In this document: piece by piece, positions 1 through 10,936 of the stretch | Numbering within the stretch: the stretch's first letter is position 1 | Layout of the letters: every line of letters begins with the position of its first letter | Assembly: GCA_002364615.1 (NCBI GenBank) | Contig: DEYP01000028.1 | Location: 125,645-189,644 of the forward strand | Length of the DNA: 64,000 bases | DNA from: Arsukibacterium sp. UBA3155 | Lineage (GTDB): Bacteria > Pseudomonadota > Gammaproteobacteria > Enterobacterales > Alteromonadaceae | Direction of reading: 5' to 3' | Program-made: the position numbers and the translations under genes | The notes under the pieces: generated by a model | The model's input: the letters and a program-made list of their open reading frames with translations, nothing else | What the model was told of the DNA's origin: nothing | Database searches by the model: none

Positions 1-1625
<1,625 letters not shown>

Positions 1626-1677
1626 TCAATCAGTTTTAAGTTAAACGATAATGCCAGGTGCAACTGTGGTGAGCTGC

Positions 1678-1968
1678 TTAATCGAGGATGACACCTAAGA
1701 TATTGTCTTCTTTGGTGATCACAAACTCCTGACCGTCTACTTTTTCAGTGCGCTCGACATAAGCGCCAAATAATACTTTGTCACCAACTTTCACGTCTAA
1801 AGGCTTCACATCGCCGTTATCCAGGATGCGGCCATTGCCAACGGCAACAACTTCGCCACGGCTCGACTTTTCGGCAGATGCTCCAGTTAATACGATGCCA
1901 CCGGCTGACTTGCTTTCTGCTTCTAAGCGTTTGATGATGACACGGTCATGTAAGGGACGAATATTCAT
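1678..1968 (-). CDS. groS: GroES co-chaperonin (10 kDa)
   Basis: Heptameric lid of the GroEL chamber. The protein has 96 residues, the normal length. It begins [16 protein letters not shown] and carries the mobile-loop region [20 protein letters not shown] (about residues 22-41) that contacts GroEL, then the beta-barrel core ending [10 protein letters not shown]. It is the first gene of the groESL operon, and a heat-shock-type promoter lies about 60 bases upstream. Nothing unusual is seen. Confidence 0.98.
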   Translation of the reverse strand: MNIRPLHDRVIIKRLEAESKSAGGIVLTGASAEKSSRGEVVAVGNGRILDNGDVKPLDVKVGDKVLFGAYVERTEKVDGQEFVITKEDNILGVILD

Positions 1969-2028
1969 GCTCTAATCTCCTAAAGCGTTTTTTGAGTTTT
2001 AACATGGGTGTTAAAATGTGTGTTCGGT

Positions 2029-2060
2029 ATATGGGGCGGTAGCAAAAAAAATCCAAGGGG
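2029..2060 (-). promoter_or_regulatory. sigma-32 (RpoH) heat-shock promoter of groESL
   Basis: On the reverse strand a -35 block CCCCTTGGA (2051-2060 region) is followed, 15 bases after CTTGGA, by the -10 block CCCCATAT (2029-2036). These match the RpoH consensus CTTGAAA / CCCCATnT with allowed spacing. The site is correctly placed upstream of groES. No CIRCE inverted repeat is seen, so control is probably by RpoH alone. Confidence 0.8.
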
Positions 2061-2316
2061 CAAACTGAAAAATTCTGTGCCACTGTCCCGGATAGGTTTT
2101 GAGCAGCCTACATTTTTAAGAATTAATTAAGATACTTTTGAAAAAATACCAGATGAAATAATTGCGGGCGCTGTCAGGTCTGTTGTTTACCCAGCGCCGT
2201 TACGCGCAATAAGACCAATTGGCCAATATTGTAGTATAAGTCATGTCGTATGAGTAATGCCGTATAGTAGAGCCGGTATTACCCACTAACCGGTAAATTG
2301 AAAGAAGGTTCAATTA
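2061..2316. other. Intergenic region between groES and dsbD
   Basis: Divergent intergenic stretch. It holds the groESL promoter at its left end and the dsbD leader at its right end. Near dsbD, a hairpin of CCGGT/ACCGG (2274-2294) is followed by ATTGAA (2297-2302) and TTCAAT (2309-2314), which flank the ribosome-binding AGAAGG. No convincing sigma-70 promoter and no small gene are seen. The metal-tolerance gene cutA, which precedes dsbD in E. coli, is absent here. Confidence 0.5.
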
Positions 2317-4134
2317 ATGTATAACGTGTTTTTGCTTCCATTGCTGTTGTTGTTTACTTTATTGGCCGGTAATCCCGCCCAGGCACAGCAAAGCTCCGTC
2401 CTGGACAGTTTACTTAAAGGTGACGATAATTTTTTACCGGTTGATCAAGCATTTAAAATGGACTTTCGGCAGCAGGGCGACCAGCTCATCGTCAACTGGA
2501 CTATTGCAGATGGCTATTACATTTACCGTGACAAATTTAAATATGGTGGTGTGGCTGTCAGTTTTTCCCATCCTACTTACCCCGCCAGCATGCAAATTGA
2601 AGATGAATTTTTTGGGGTCACCGACGTTTATTTTCATCAGCTGACTCTGAAAATACCGCTGTCGGATATCAGCGAAGACGCGTTTTTACGGATCCAGTAT
2701 ATGGGCTGTGCTGAAGCGGGCCTGTGCTACCCCCCCATTAATGAAGAAATTCCACTGTCAATTCCGGGTAATTCGGCAGTGACTGCCGAAGCCGACGCAG
2801 TCGATCCCGCAACAGCTGAAGAATCAAATACACCGACTTCCAGCCAGTATGGTTTAGCTGAACGCCTTAGCAGCGGCTCGGTATGGCTGAATATGGGAGT
2901 GTTTTTTCTATTGGGTCTGGGGCTGGCATTTACGCCTTGTGTGTTCCCTATGTATCCTATTTTAAGCAGTATTATTGTCGGTCAGGGCAAACAACTTAGC
3001 ACCGGCCGCGCCTTTGGGTTGTCCTTTAGCTACGTGCAGGGTATGGCGCTAACGTATTCGGCACTGGGGCTGGTAGTGGCCAGTTTAGGCGTCAAGTTTC
3101 AGGCCTGGATGCAGCACCCTGCCGTGCTAATTGTTGCCGCTGTGATTTTTGTGCTTCTGGCGTTGGCGATGTTTGGTGTATTTAACTTTCAGTTACCCGC
3201 CAGTTGGCAGGCTAAAGTTAGTGCCATTAGTAACAAGCAGGAAGGTGGTAGCTTAAAAGGGGCGTTTGTCATGGGCGCGCTGTCTGGCTTGATCGCCTCC
3301 CCGTGCACCACGGCACCTTTGTCCGCTGCATTAATGTACGTAGCACAAAGTGGCGATTTAATGCTCGGTGCACTTACCTTGTACATTCTTAGCCTCGGCA
3401 TGGGTTTACCGCTTATCTTACTTGGTACCTCGGGGGGTAAGTTGCTACCTAAAGCCGGCGGCTGGATGAATATTGTCAAGTCAGCCTTTGGCTTTATCCT
3501 GTTGCTGGTGCCCATCATTCTGCTGGAGCGTATTCTGCCGTTCTGGCAAATTGTGTTGCTGGCATCCTTACTTGGTCTGTTGGTCAGTGGCTATTTATTC
3601 AAGCTGCTGTTTGAGCAACAAGGCAGCAGCGCAAAAGCCAGCTTGTTGGTATCTGCTCAGGTGTTGCTGCTGGCAACGGTATTTTTTAACTGGCACTATT
3701 TTAGCCCCGCTCAGACCAGCAGCGCCGCAGTCAGTAATGTTGGCAGTGCTCCAGACAGCACTACCGGCCAGTTTATCGATGTGGCAGACTTAGCGGGCCT
3801 GGAGCAGCAGCTGGCCGAAGCTCAGGCGGCCAACCAATATACGCTGGTCGATCTCTATGCTGAGTGGTGCGTTGCCTGTAAAGAGTTTGAAAAGCTTACT
3901 TTCCCGGCGGCCCAAGTGCAGGCCCAGACCCGTAACATGCGGCTGATTAAGATTGATGTGACGAAAATGACCCGCTCTGATGAGAAGCTGTTAAATCATT
4001 ATCAGGTACTGGGTTTACCTACCCTGTTGTTTTTCAGCCCACAAGGCGAGGAGTTAACCAGCGCCAGAGTCACCGGTTTTATGGCCGCTACCCCTTTTGC
4101 ACAGCATCTGGCGGCGCTTACCAGCGAACAGTAA
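2317..4134 (+). CDS. dsbD: Thiol:disulfide interchange protein DsbD
   Basis: Inner-membrane protein that passes electrons from cytoplasmic thioredoxin to periplasmic DsbC/DsbG and cytochrome c maturation. Signal peptide is about residues 1-23. The periplasmic N-domain has its cysteine pair at C131/C137 (MGCAEAGLCYPP). The eight-helix membrane domain has C208 (TPCVFPMYP) and C330 (SPCTTAP). The C-terminal thioredoxin domain has C518-V-A-C521. All six redox cysteines are present. At 605 residues it is slightly longer than the roughly 565 of E. coli. The AGAAGG ribosome site lies in the loop of a small inverted repeat just before the ATG. It appears monocistronic. Confidence 0.95.
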   Translation: MYNVFLLPLLLLFTLLAGNPAQAQQSSVLDSLLKGDDNFLPVDQAFKMDFRQQGDQLIVNWTIADGYYIYRDKFKYGGVAVSFSHPTYPASMQIEDEFFGVTDVYFHQLTLKIPLSDISEDAFLRIQYMGCAEAGLCYPPINEEIPLSIPGNSAVTAEADAVDPATAEESNTPTSSQYGLAERLSSGSVWLNMGVFFLLGLGLAFTPCVFPMYPILSSIIVGQGKQLSTGRAFGLSFSYVQGMALTYSALGLVVASLGVKFQAWMQHPAVLIVAAVIFVLLALAMFGVFNFQLPASWQAKVSAISNKQEGGSLKGAFVMGALSGLIASPCTTAPLSAALMYVAQSGDLMLGALTLYILSLGMGLPLILLGTSGGKLLPKAGGWMNIVKSAFGFILLLVPIILLERILPFWQIVLLASLLGLLVSGYLFKLLFEQQGSSAKASLLVSAQVLLLATVFFNWHYFSPAQTSSAAVSNVGSAPDSTTGQFIDVADLAGLEQQLAEAQAANQYTLVDLYAEWCVACKEFEKLTFPAAQVQAQTRNMRLIKIDVTKMTRSDEKLLNHYQVLGLPTLLFFSPQGEELTSARVTGFMAATPFAQHLAALTSEQ

Positions 4135-4144
4135 CCCTATCTAA

Positions 4145-4177
4145 GCCAGTTCGCCTGCCAACTGCAGACGAACTGGC
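4145..4177 (+). terminator. Hairpin after dsbD
   Basis: GCCAGTTCG and CGAACTGGC form a perfect 9-bp stem with a 15-base loop, starting 10 bases after the dsbD stop. The T-run downstream is short (GTTTTC), so termination is likely but possibly inefficient. Confidence 0.45.
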
Positions 4178-4251
4178 CTACCGTTTTCACCTGCTTTTAA
4201 GCGCTTTACGCCTTACTCCATTTCGCCCCTCTGGCTGATAAGACCAGTATT

Positions 4252-4282
4252 TTGCTGCCATTTGTCACGAATTCACTATAAT
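4252..4282 (+). promoter_or_regulatory. Putative sigma-70 promoter of aroQ-accB-accC
   Basis: A perfect -10 TATAAT at 4277-4282 with a poor -35 (TTGCTG, 19 bases upstream). It would give a leader of about 110 bases before aroQ, which contains the structured element described next. Confidence 0.5.
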
Positions 4283-4313
4283 AGGCGCTTATCTGGTGAT
4301 AAAGGGGCGCGGC

Positions 4314-4384
4314 AATGTAACGAAATAAGCAAGCAGGTGCATTTTAATGCTACCTTTCGTAAGATAAGGCTTATTCATTACATT
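4314..4384 (+). promoter_or_regulatory. Folded 5' leader of the aroQ-accB-accC operon
   Basis: Outer arms AATGTAACGAAATAAGC (4314-4330) and GCTTATTCATTACATT (4369-4384) pair over 7+7 bp with a small internal loop. Inside, AGGTGCAT (4335-4342) and ATGCTACCT (4347-4355) form a second hairpin with one bulged base. The right outer arm ends two bases before the aroQ ribosome site (AGCGGA, 4386-4391). Pairing is seen in the sequence; any regulatory role is inferred. It matches no riboswitch class I recognise. Confidence 0.5.
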
Positions 4385-4397
4385 TAGCGGAAATACA

Positions 4398-4859
4398 GTG
4401 CAAATGGCGGCAAAATACCGAATTTTAGTGATAAATGGTCCAAACCTGAATATGCTCGGTGTACGCGAGCCCGGGGTGTATGGTGCTGCCAGCCTGAGCG
4501 AGATCGTGTCTGAACTGGAATCACAAGCTGGCAAACTTAATGTCAGCCTTAGCCATATTCAATCGAACGCCGAGCATGAGCTTATTAATGCTATTCAGCA
4601 GAGTCTGGGCCAGCAGGATTTTATTCTAATAAATCCCGGTGCCTTTACCCATACCAGTGTGGCAATTCGCGATGCCCTGCTGGCTGTGGCCATCCCTTTT
4701 ATTGAAATTCATTTATCTAACGTGCATGCCCGGGAAGCGTTCCGGCGACATTCTTATTTAGCTGATATTGCCCGTGGGGTTATCTGCGGCCTGGGCGCCA
4801 AGGGTTACCACTATGCGCTGGACGCAGCGGTATCAGCCTTACAAACAACCGAAAATTAA
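4398..4859 (+). CDS. aroQ: Type II 3-dehydroquinate dehydratase
   Basis: Third step of the shikimate pathway, 3-dehydroquinate to 3-dehydroshikimate, in the cytoplasm. The dodecameric type II fold is recognised by [17 protein letters not shown], with the catalytic Tyr near residue 28 and the essential Arg near 23, by [16 protein letters not shown] with catalytic His85, and by [19 protein letters not shown]. Length is 153 residues. I place the start at GTG 4398, 6 bases after AGCGGA; ATG 4404 is the alternative and would shorten the protein by two residues. It heads an operon with accB (31 bases later) and accC, an arrangement common in gammaproteobacteria. Confidence 0.95.
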   Translation: MQMAAKYRILVINGPNLNMLGVREPGVYGAASLSEIVSELESQAGKLNVSLSHIQSNAEHELINAIQQSLGQQDFILINPGAFTHTSVAIRDALLAVAIPFIEIHLSNVHAREAFRRHSYLADIARGVICGLGAKGYHYALDAAVSALQTTEN

Positions 4860-4890
4860 CTAACAAATTAACTAACATCAGGCGACAGAC

Positions 4891-5349
4891 ATGGATATTA
4901 GAAAAATTAAAAAATTAATTGAATTGCTGGAAGAGTCTGGCATTTCTGAGCTGGAAATTACCGAAGGTGAAGAATCAGTTCGGATCAGCCGCAACAGCCC
5001 GGTGCAACATTATGCACCTATGCAACCGATGCAATATGCTCAACCACAAATACAGGCCCCGGCACCGGCAGCACCTGCTGCAGTAGCGGCTGAGCCGGCT
5101 AAACCTGCTGCTACCGGCCAGGTTGTTAAATCACCGATGGTGGGTTCGTTTTACCGCGCGGCCTCGCCCACTTCAAAAGCGTTTGTTGAAGTAGGTCAGA
5201 CGGTCAAAGTGGGTGATACGCTGTGTATTGTTGAAGCCATGAAAATGATGAACCAAATACAGTCTGATAAAGCAGGCGTGGTAAAAGAAATTCTGGTTGA
5301 AAACGGCGATCCGGTCGAATTTGATCAGCCGTTATTTATTCTCGAATAA
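4891..5349 (+). CDS. accB: Biotin carboxyl carrier protein of acetyl-CoA carboxylase
   Basis: Carries the biotin that shuttles carboxyl groups between biotin carboxylase and carboxyltransferase in malonyl-CoA synthesis. The N-terminal segment [17 protein letters not shown] is followed by an Ala/Pro/Gln-rich flexible linker (about residues 35-78) and the C-terminal biotinyl domain. The biotinylation site is EAMKMMN with K118. At 152 residues it has normal family length. It is followed by accC after 16 bases, so the pair should be co-expressed. Confidence 0.97.
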   Translation: MDIRKIKKLIELLEESGISELEITEGEESVRISRNSPVQHYAPMQPMQYAQPQIQAPAPAAPAAVAAEPAKPAATGQVVKSPMVGSFYRAASPTSKAFVEVGQTVKVGDTLCIVEAMKMMNQIQSDKAGVVKEILVENGDPVEFDQPLFILE

Positions 5350-5365
5350 CCAAAAAGGCTGACCG

Positions 5366-6709
5366 ATGCTAGAAAAAGTACTAATTGCCAACCGGGGTGA
5401 AATTGCACTGCGCATTTTGCGCGCCTGCAAGGAACTCGGGATCAAAACGGTTGCGGTGCACTCTACCGTAGACCGAAATCTTAAGCATGTGTTGCTGGCC
5501 GATGAAACCATCTGTATAGGCCCGGCACCCTCACCTCAAAGCTATTTAAATATTCCGGCGCTAATTGCTGCTGCCGAAGTAACCAACGCCCAGGCTATTC
5601 ATCCGGGTTACGGCTTTTTAGCAGAGCGCGCCGATTTTGCCCAGCAAGTAGAAGAGAGTGGCTTGGTGTTTATTGGGCCTCATCCTGACTCTATTCGCTT
5701 AATGGGCGATAAAGTATCTGCCATCGAAGCGATGAAAAAAGCCGGCGTGCCCTGCGTACCGGGGTCTGATGGTGCCGTCGGAGATGACGCAGAGGCCAGT
5801 AAAAAAATTGCCAAACGCATCGGCTACCCGATTATCGTTAAAGCCGCCGGCGGTGGTGGTGGTCGTGGTATGCGGGTTGTGCGCAGCGAAGAAGAACTGA
5901 TTAGCTCGATCGAAATGACCAAAGCTGAAGCCAAGGCTGCGTTCGGTAATGACATGGTTTACATGGAGAAATTCCTGGAGAATCCACGTCACATCGAAAT
6001 TCAGGTATTAGCAGATGGCCAGGGTAACGCCATTCATTTAGGCGAGCGTGATTGCTCAATGCAGCGCCGCCACCAGAAAGTGGTCGAAGAAGCGCCAGCA
6101 CCGGGCATTACCCCGGAACTGCGCGCTTTTATCGGTGGCCGTTGTGTTGACGCCTGTAAGGTGATGAATTATCGCGGTGCCGGTACTTTCGAGTTTCTGT
6201 TTGAAAACGGCGAGTTCTTCTTTATTGAAATGAACACCCGTATTCAGGTAGAGCACCCGGTTACCGAAATGATTAGCGGTGTTGACTTAATTAAAGAGCA
6301 ACTGCGGGTAGCTTCTGGCATGCCGTTAACCCTGACTCAGGAAGATATTGTGATCCGCGGCCATGCGGTGGAATGTCGGATTAATGCTGAAGATCCGGTA
6401 ACCTTTATGCCGTCGCCAGGCAAAATCACCCGTTTTCACCCGGCCGGGGGAAATGGCGTGCGCTGGGATTCGCACATTTATGCCGATTACACGGTACCGC
6501 CAAACTACGACTCTATGGTCGGTAAGCTCATCACCTATGGCGAAAGCCGTGAAATCGCTATCGCCCGGATGCGCAATGCGCTTGACGAGTTGTTGGTAGA
6601 AGGCATTAAAACCAATATTCCGCTGCACAAAGACATTATGCGCGATGTTGAGTTTTGTAAAGGCGGTACCAACATTCATTACCTGGAAAAAAAGTTGGGT
6701 ATGAAATAA
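5366..6709 (+). CDS. accC: Biotin carboxylase subunit of acetyl-CoA carboxylase
   Basis: ATP-dependent carboxylation of BCCP-bound biotin, the first half reaction of acetyl-CoA carboxylase. ATP-grasp enzyme of 447 residues. Visible motifs are the N-domain [17 protein letters not shown], the glycine-rich ATP loop [11 protein letters not shown] (about residues 158-168), [28 protein letters not shown], and the catalytic stretch [18 protein letters not shown]. It is the last gene of aroQ-accB-accC and is followed by a strong terminator. Confidence 0.98.
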   Translation: MLEKVLIANRGEIALRILRACKELGIKTVAVHSTVDRNLKHVLLADETICIGPAPSPQSYLNIPALIAAAEVTNAQAIHPGYGFLAERADFAQQVEESGLVFIGPHPDSIRLMGDKVSAIEAMKKAGVPCVPGSDGAVGDDAEASKKIAKRIGYPIIVKAAGGGGGRGMRVVRSEEELISSIEMTKAEAKAAFGNDMVYMEKFLENPRHIEIQVLADGQGNAIHLGERDCSMQRRHQKVVEEAPAPGITPELRAFIGGRCVDACKVMNYRGAGTFEFLFENGEFFFIEMNTRIQVEHPVTEMISGVDLIKEQLRVASGMPLTLTQEDIVIRGHAVECRINAEDPVTFMPSPGKITRFHPAGGNGVRWDSHIYADYTVPPNYDSMVGKLITYGESREIAIARMRNALDELLVEGIKTNIPLHKDIMRDVEFCKGGTNIHYLEKKLGMK

Positions 6710-6738
6710 GCGTCGCTTAATCAGCTTAGCAGTAGAAT

Positions 6739-6762
6739 AAAGGCCGCAATTGCGGCCTTTTT
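6739..6762 (+). terminator. Intrinsic terminator after accC
   Basis: AAAGGCCGCAATTGCGGCCTTT is an uninterrupted palindrome followed by TT, 30 bases after the accC stop. Confidence 0.85.
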
Positions 6763-6770
6763 GCTATAAT
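6762..6770 (+). promoter_or_regulatory. Extended -10 promoter of prmA
   Basis: TGCTATAAT is a perfect extended -10 (TGn-TATAAT), directly after the accC terminator and 29 bases before the prmA ATG. No -35 is present at the usual distance, typical of extended -10 promoters. Confidence 0.65.
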
Positions 6771-6798
6771 GCGCCAAAATTAGCGCAAGAGAGTCACC

Positions 6799-7683
6799 AT
6801 GCCCTGGATCCAACTACGTATCAGTACCACTGAAGATAAAGCCGAGCAAGTCAGTGATATGCTGCAAGGCTGGGGAGCGCAGGCGGTAAGTTTTGTTGAT
6901 GCCCACGACACCCCGATTTATGAACCCATGCCAGGCGAGGTCATCTACTGGACCAATACCGTGGTAGTTGGCCTGTTTGATGCAGAACACCCGATGGACA
7001 GCGTGCTCGAGAAGCTGCAAAAGGTGGCCTTTTTCAAAGACCGGCTCGACTACAAGCTGGAACAGCTGGAAGATAAAGACTGGGAGCGGGAATGGATGGA
7101 TAACTTTCATCCGATAAAGTTTGGTGAGCGCCTCTGGGTATGCCCCAGCTGGCGGGACATTCCGGACCCGACCGCCGTTAATGTAATGCTGGACCCGGGT
7201 TTGGCCTTTGGTACCGGTACTCACCCTACTACAGCCTTATGTATGCAATGGCTGGATCAGCATATCCAGAGCGATCAAACCGTGGTCGATTTTGGTTGTG
7301 GCTCTGGTATTTTAGGCATCGCGGCGCTGAAACTGGGAGCAAAACGGGTGGTTGGCATTGATATCGATCCCCAGGCAATAGAAGCCAGCACCGCCAACGC
7401 AGCGCGCAATCATGTTAGTGGTCAGATAGAGCTGTATTTGCCGAAAGATCAACCGCAGTTGCAGGCGGATGTGGTGGTCGCCAATATACTGGCCGGCCCG
7501 CTTGCCGATCTAAGTCAGATAATCAGTGCCTACGTTAAACCCGGAGGCTTGCTGGCGTTGTCGGGTATTTTACACAGTCAGGCCCAGAGTGTTATCGCTG
7601 CCTATCAGCACGAATTTAGTTTTGAGCCGATAGCCGAACAAGACGAATGGGTAAGGTTAAGCGCCAGGAAAAATGCCGGTTAA
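6799..7683 (+). CDS. prmA: Ribosomal protein L11 methyltransferase
   Basis: SAM-dependent enzyme that trimethylates L11 at several amino groups. The N-terminal substrate domain begins [20 protein letters not shown]. The linker motif [14 protein letters not shown] (about residues 132-145) and the SAM-binding motif [20 protein letters not shown] (about 161-180) are followed by GIDIDPQAI and [13 protein letters not shown]. Length is 294 residues, as in E. coli. It has its own extended -10 promoter. The following dusB-fis unit is a common gammaproteobacterial neighbour. Confidence 0.97.
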   Translation: MPWIQLRISTTEDKAEQVSDMLQGWGAQAVSFVDAHDTPIYEPMPGEVIYWTNTVVVGLFDAEHPMDSVLEKLQKVAFFKDRLDYKLEQLEDKDWEREWMDNFHPIKFGERLWVCPSWRDIPDPTAVNVMLDPGLAFGTGTHPTTALCMQWLDQHIQSDQTVVDFGCGSGILGIAALKLGAKRVVGIDIDPQAIEASTANAARNHVSGQIELYLPKDQPQLQADVVVANILAGPLADLSQIISAYVKPGGLLALSGILHSQAQSVIAAYQHEFSFEPIAEQDEWVRLSARKNAG

Positions 7684-7848
7684 ACAATTTTGTAACTGGT
7701 GACAAAATAAACAGCCTTACAATTATCTTTTTAGTCAGGCCGTTGTTTACGGCTTGGCTGTAGCAGGAAAACACGCCTTTTCAGCCTTTTAGCGAATGTC
7801 AATCCCTCAAAGGCCATATTAAATGCAGTTTTGTTTAAATAATAACCT

Positions 7849-7876
7849 TTGCTTTGTTGGCAAAAATCCGTAAACT
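7849..7876 (+). promoter_or_regulatory. Possible dusB-fis promoter with GC-rich discriminator
   Basis: TTGCTT (7849-7854) and TAAACT (7871-7876) lie 16 bases apart and are followed by the GC-rich stretch AGCGCCCC. In E. coli the dusB-fis promoter is controlled by growth rate and stringent response through such a discriminator. The hexamers are only moderate matches. Confidence 0.35.
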
Positions 7877-7908
7877 TAGCGCCCCTTACGGGTAGAGCCT
7901 TGGATTAC

Positions 7909-8883
7909 ATGGTGCGTATAGGTCCTTATCAGTTAGCGAACAACGTAATTTGCGCACCGATGGCCGGAGTGACAGATCACACTTTTCGTGAGCTTTGCAG
8001 ACGGTTTGGTGCAGCTTTAGCTGTATCTGAAATGCTATCAAGCAATCCGCAGGTCTGGCAGAGCGAAAAGTCGCAAAACCGAATGGGCCATCGTCAGGAA
8101 TCAGGCATTCGCTCGGTACAAATTGCCGGCAGCGATCCAGCGCAAATGGCTGCAGCCGCACAGTACAATGTTGACATCGGCGCCGATATTATTGATATCA
8201 ATATGGGTTGTCCGGCAAAAAAGGTAAATAAAAAACTGGCAGGATCAGCTTTGTTGCAATATCCGCAACTGGTTGAGCAAATTATTCGTGCGGTAGTCGA
8301 TGCCGTGAAGGTGCCGGTAACCCTGAAAATTCGCACGGGCTGGGATCCGCTGCACCGCAACGGTGAACTCATTGCCCGTTTAGCGCAGGATAACGGCATT
8401 CAGGCACTGGCGGTGCATGGCCGCACTAAAGCCTGTATGTATAAAGGCGAAGCCGAGTACGACACAATTAAAGCCATTAAGCAGGCAGTGTCATTACCGG
8501 TAATTGCCAATGGCGATATTACGACGCCGGAAAAAGCACAGTTTGTGCTCAATTATACCGGTGCCGACGCCATAATGATTGGCAGGGCGGCACAGGGGCG
8601 CCCCTGGATTTTCAGGGAAGTGGTCCATTACCTGGCGACAGGTGAAAAACTGGCTGCACCAGCAATAGCTGAAGTGCAGCAAATCATGCTGGAGCATGTG
8701 CAGGGCTTACATCAGTTATATGGCGTACATTTGGGGCCTAAAATAGCCCGCAAGCACGTTGGCTGGTATTTAGCCGAGCATGATGCCCAGGGTGTGTTTC
8801 GCAGCGAATTCAATGCTATTGAGCAGGCTGAGCGCCAGTTCGAGGCATTAAATGACTATTTTTATCAACTAGCAGCAACCTAA
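7909..8883 (+). CDS. dusB: tRNA-dihydrouridine synthase B
   Basis: FMN enzyme that reduces specific uridines in the tRNA D-loop. I start it at ATG 7909 (MVRIGPYQLANNVICAPMAGVTDHTF) because this aligns with E. coli DusB (MRIGQYQL...). An upstream in-frame TTG at 7849 would add 20 residues with no homology. Motifs are APMAGVTD, the conserved Cys near residue 101 in NMGCPAKK, LKIRTGWD, AVHGRT and GADAIMIGRAAQGRPWIF. Length is 324 residues. It is followed 17 bases later by fis, the classical dusB-fis operon. Confidence 0.96.
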   Translation: MVRIGPYQLANNVICAPMAGVTDHTFRELCRRFGAALAVSEMLSSNPQVWQSEKSQNRMGHRQESGIRSVQIAGSDPAQMAAAAQYNVDIGADIIDINMGCPAKKVNKKLAGSALLQYPQLVEQIIRAVVDAVKVPVTLKIRTGWDPLHRNGELIARLAQDNGIQALAVHGRTKACMYKGEAEYDTIKAIKQAVSLPVIANGDITTPEKAQFVLNYTGADAIMIGRAAQGRPWIFREVVHYLATGEKLAAPAIAEVQQIMLEHVQGLHQLYGVHLGPKIARKHVGWYLAEHDAQGVFRSEFNAIEQAERQFEALNDYFYQLAAT

Positions 8884-8900
8884 CGTAAAAGAGAAAAGCA

Positions 8901-9191
8901 ATGTTTAATTCGAACGTTACTTCGCCATTTATTACTAATGCCCATGTCCAAACTCAGGAAAAACCTCAGGCGTTAAGCAACGCGGTACAAAAAGCCGTTG
9001 CTAACTACCTGCAACAGTTAAACGGTCAGGATGTTGATGACCTGTACGAACTGGTTCTGTCAGAATTAGAGCGGCCGTTACTGGAAGAGGTGATGAAATA
9101 CACCCGCGGCAACCAGACCCGCGCAGCCAACCTGATGGGCATCAACCGCGGTACGCTGCGTAAGAAGCTGAAACAATACGGCATGAGTTAA
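8901..9191 (+). CDS. fis: DNA-bending nucleoid protein Fis
   Basis: Dimeric DNA-bending protein that activates rRNA promoters and shapes the nucleoid in fast growth. It has 96 residues (98 in E. coli). The N-terminal arm is divergent. The dimer core is [17 protein letters not shown], and the C-terminal helix-turn-helix is [24 protein letters not shown], nearly identical to enterobacterial Fis. Second gene of dusB-fis, ended by a strong terminator. Confidence 0.98.
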   Translation: MFNSNVTSPFITNAHVQTQEKPQALSNAVQKAVANYLQQLNGQDVDDLYELVLSELERPLLEEVMKYTRGNQTRAANLMGINRGTLRKKLKQYGMS

Positions 9192-9220
9192 TGCCACTGC
9201 GGGGCTCCGGCCTCGCCACT

Positions 9221-9242
9221 AAGCACCTTCGGGTGCTTTTTT
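9221..9242 (+). terminator. Intrinsic terminator after fis
   Basis: AAGCACC-TTC-GGGTGCTT followed by T residues: a 7-bp stem with a UUCG-like tight loop, 30 bases after the fis stop. Confidence 0.9.
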
Positions 9243-9291
9243 ATTGGTTAGGTTAAAATCTGATTTCTGCAAGCGACAAGAGAATTAAAGC

Positions 9292-10878
9292 ATGACAACA
9301 TTACGCCCCATTCGCCGCGCACTGTTAAGTGTGTCTGATAAAACCGGTATCGTTGAATTTGCCCGTGCCCTGGCTGCCCGGCAAGTGGATATTCTGTCTA
9401 CCGGCGGCACCGCTAAGCTGTTAGCGGAACACGGTATTAAGGTTACTGAAGTGTCGGACTATACCGGTCACCCGGAAATCATGGATGGCCGGGTAAAAAC
9501 TCTGCATCCGAAAATTCATGGTGGCATTCTGGCGCGGCGTGGCGTAGACGAAGATGTCATGACAGCGAATAACATTGGCCCTATCGACCTGGTGGTGGTA
9601 AACCTGTACCCCTTTGCTGACACAGTGGCTAAAGCGGGTTGCACCCTGGAAGACGCGGTAGAAAACATTGATATCGGCGGCCCGACGATGGTACGCGCGG
9701 CAGCGAAAAACCATAAAGATGTCACCATCGTGGTTAATGCCAGCGACTACGACACGGTACTGGCTGATATGGAAGCGAACAATGGCGCAACCACTCATGC
9801 TACCCGTTTTAGCCTGGCTATCAGTGCCTTTGAGCATACCGCTCAGTACGATGGTATGATTGCCAACTACTTTGGCGCCATGTTGCCAGCCTACGACGCA
9901 CCAACCGCGCCGGTAAGTAAGTTCCCACGCACCTTCAATAGTCAGTTTGTGAAGAAACAAGACTTGCGCTACGGGGAAAACAGCCATCAGAGCGCCGCGT
10001 TTTATGTGCAGGAGGGTGCCACTGAGGCTTCAGTCGCAACCGCTACACAGCTTCAGGGTAAGGCATTGTCGTATAACAATATCGCTGATACCGATGCAGC
10101 ACTGGAGTGTGTAAAGGAATTTGCTGAACCGGCCTGCGTTATTGTTAAGCATGCTAACCCTTGCGGCGTCGCTATTGGTGATTCGATCCTGGCTGCTTAC
10201 AACCGCGCCTATCAGACCGACCCAACGTCTGCTTTTGGCGGCATTATTGCTTTTAACCGCGAACTGGACGAAACCACAGCGAAGGAAATTGTCAGCCGTC
10301 AATTTGTTGAAGTGATTATCGCGCCAGCTGCTTCAGATGCCGCTGTTGCGGTAATAGGCACTAAGCCCAACGTCCGGCTACTGGTATGTGGTGAGTTCAG
10401 CCAGGCCGCTAACGCCCTGGATATGAAACAGGTTAACGGCGGCATGCTGCTGCAGGACCGCGATCAGGCTAAAATCACCGCCGATGATTTAAAAGTGGTG
10501 ACTAAGCGCCAACCCACTGAGCAGGAATTAACAGACTTACTGTTCTGCTGGAAAGTCGCCAAGTTCGTTAAATCGAACGCCATTGTTTATGTCAAAGACA
10601 GCATGACCATCGGCGTTGGTGCCGGCCAGATGAGCCGGGTGTACAGCGCGAAAATTGCCGGTATCAAAGCGGCTGATGAAAACCTGGAAGTTAAAGGTTC
10701 AGTCATGGCTTCTGATGCCTTCTTCCCGTTCCGTGATGGTATCGACGCCGCCGCTGCTGCAGGCATTACCGCTGTCATCCAGCCAGGTGGCTCAATGCGT
10801 GACGCCGAAGTAATTGCCGCCGCCGACGAGCACGGCATGGCCATGGTGTTTACCGGTGTGCGCCACTTTAGACACTAA
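9292..10878 (+). CDS. purH: Bifunctional AICAR transformylase / IMP cyclohydrolase
   Basis: Last two steps of purine synthesis, AICAR to FAICAR (using 10-formyl-tetrahydrofolate) to IMP. The N-terminal MGS-like cyclohydrolase domain (about residues 1-150) starts [18 protein letters not shown] and contains STGGTAKLL and [12 protein letters not shown]. The C-terminal transformylase domain has the active-site [10 protein letters not shown] and [12 protein letters not shown], ending [11 protein letters not shown]. Length is 528 residues, as in E. coli. It stands alone between terminators; purD, the usual partner in enterobacteria, is not adjacent. Confidence 0.97.
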   Translation: MTTLRPIRRALLSVSDKTGIVEFARALAARQVDILSTGGTAKLLAEHGIKVTEVSDYTGHPEIMDGRVKTLHPKIHGGILARRGVDEDVMTANNIGPIDLVVVNLYPFADTVAKAGCTLEDAVENIDIGGPTMVRAAAKNHKDVTIVVNASDYDTVLADMEANNGATTHATRFSLAISAFEHTAQYDGMIANYFGAMLPAYDAPTAPVSKFPRTFNSQFVKKQDLRYGENSHQSAAFYVQEGATEASVATATQLQGKALSYNNIADTDAALECVKEFAEPACVIVKHANPCGVAIGDSILAAYNRAYQTDPTSAFGGIIAFNRELDETTAKEIVSRQFVEVIIAPAASDAAVAVIGTKPNVRLLVCGEFSQAANALDMKQVNGGMLLQDRDQAKITADDLKVVTKRQPTEQELTDLLFCWKVAKFVKSNAIVYVKDSMTIGVGAGQMSRVYSAKIAGIKAADENLEVKGSVMASDAFFPFRDGIDAAAAAGITAVIQPGGSMRDAEVIAAADEHGMAMVFTGVRHFRH

Positions 10879-10886
10879 GCACGTAG

Positions 10887-10933
10887 TTAATGGATTAAAA
10901 ATGGCCGCTTTGCGGCCTTTTTTAATCCATTAA
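10887..10933. terminator. Symmetric bidirectional terminator between purH and the GGCT-like gene
   Basis: GGCCGC-TTT-GCGGCC core flanked by A-rich and T-rich arms inside a longer palindrome (TTAATGGATTAAAAA ... TTTTTTAATCCATTAA). It serves two convergent genes: purH on the plus strand, and the gene ending at 10937 on the minus strand. Confidence 0.9.
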
Positions 10934-10936
10934 ACC

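Noticed and set aside
9421-9987. A 188-codon open frame on the minus strand inside purH
   Set aside because: It lies wholly antisense to a clearly conserved gene, has no ribosome site, and its translation shows no domain. It is a codon-usage shadow.
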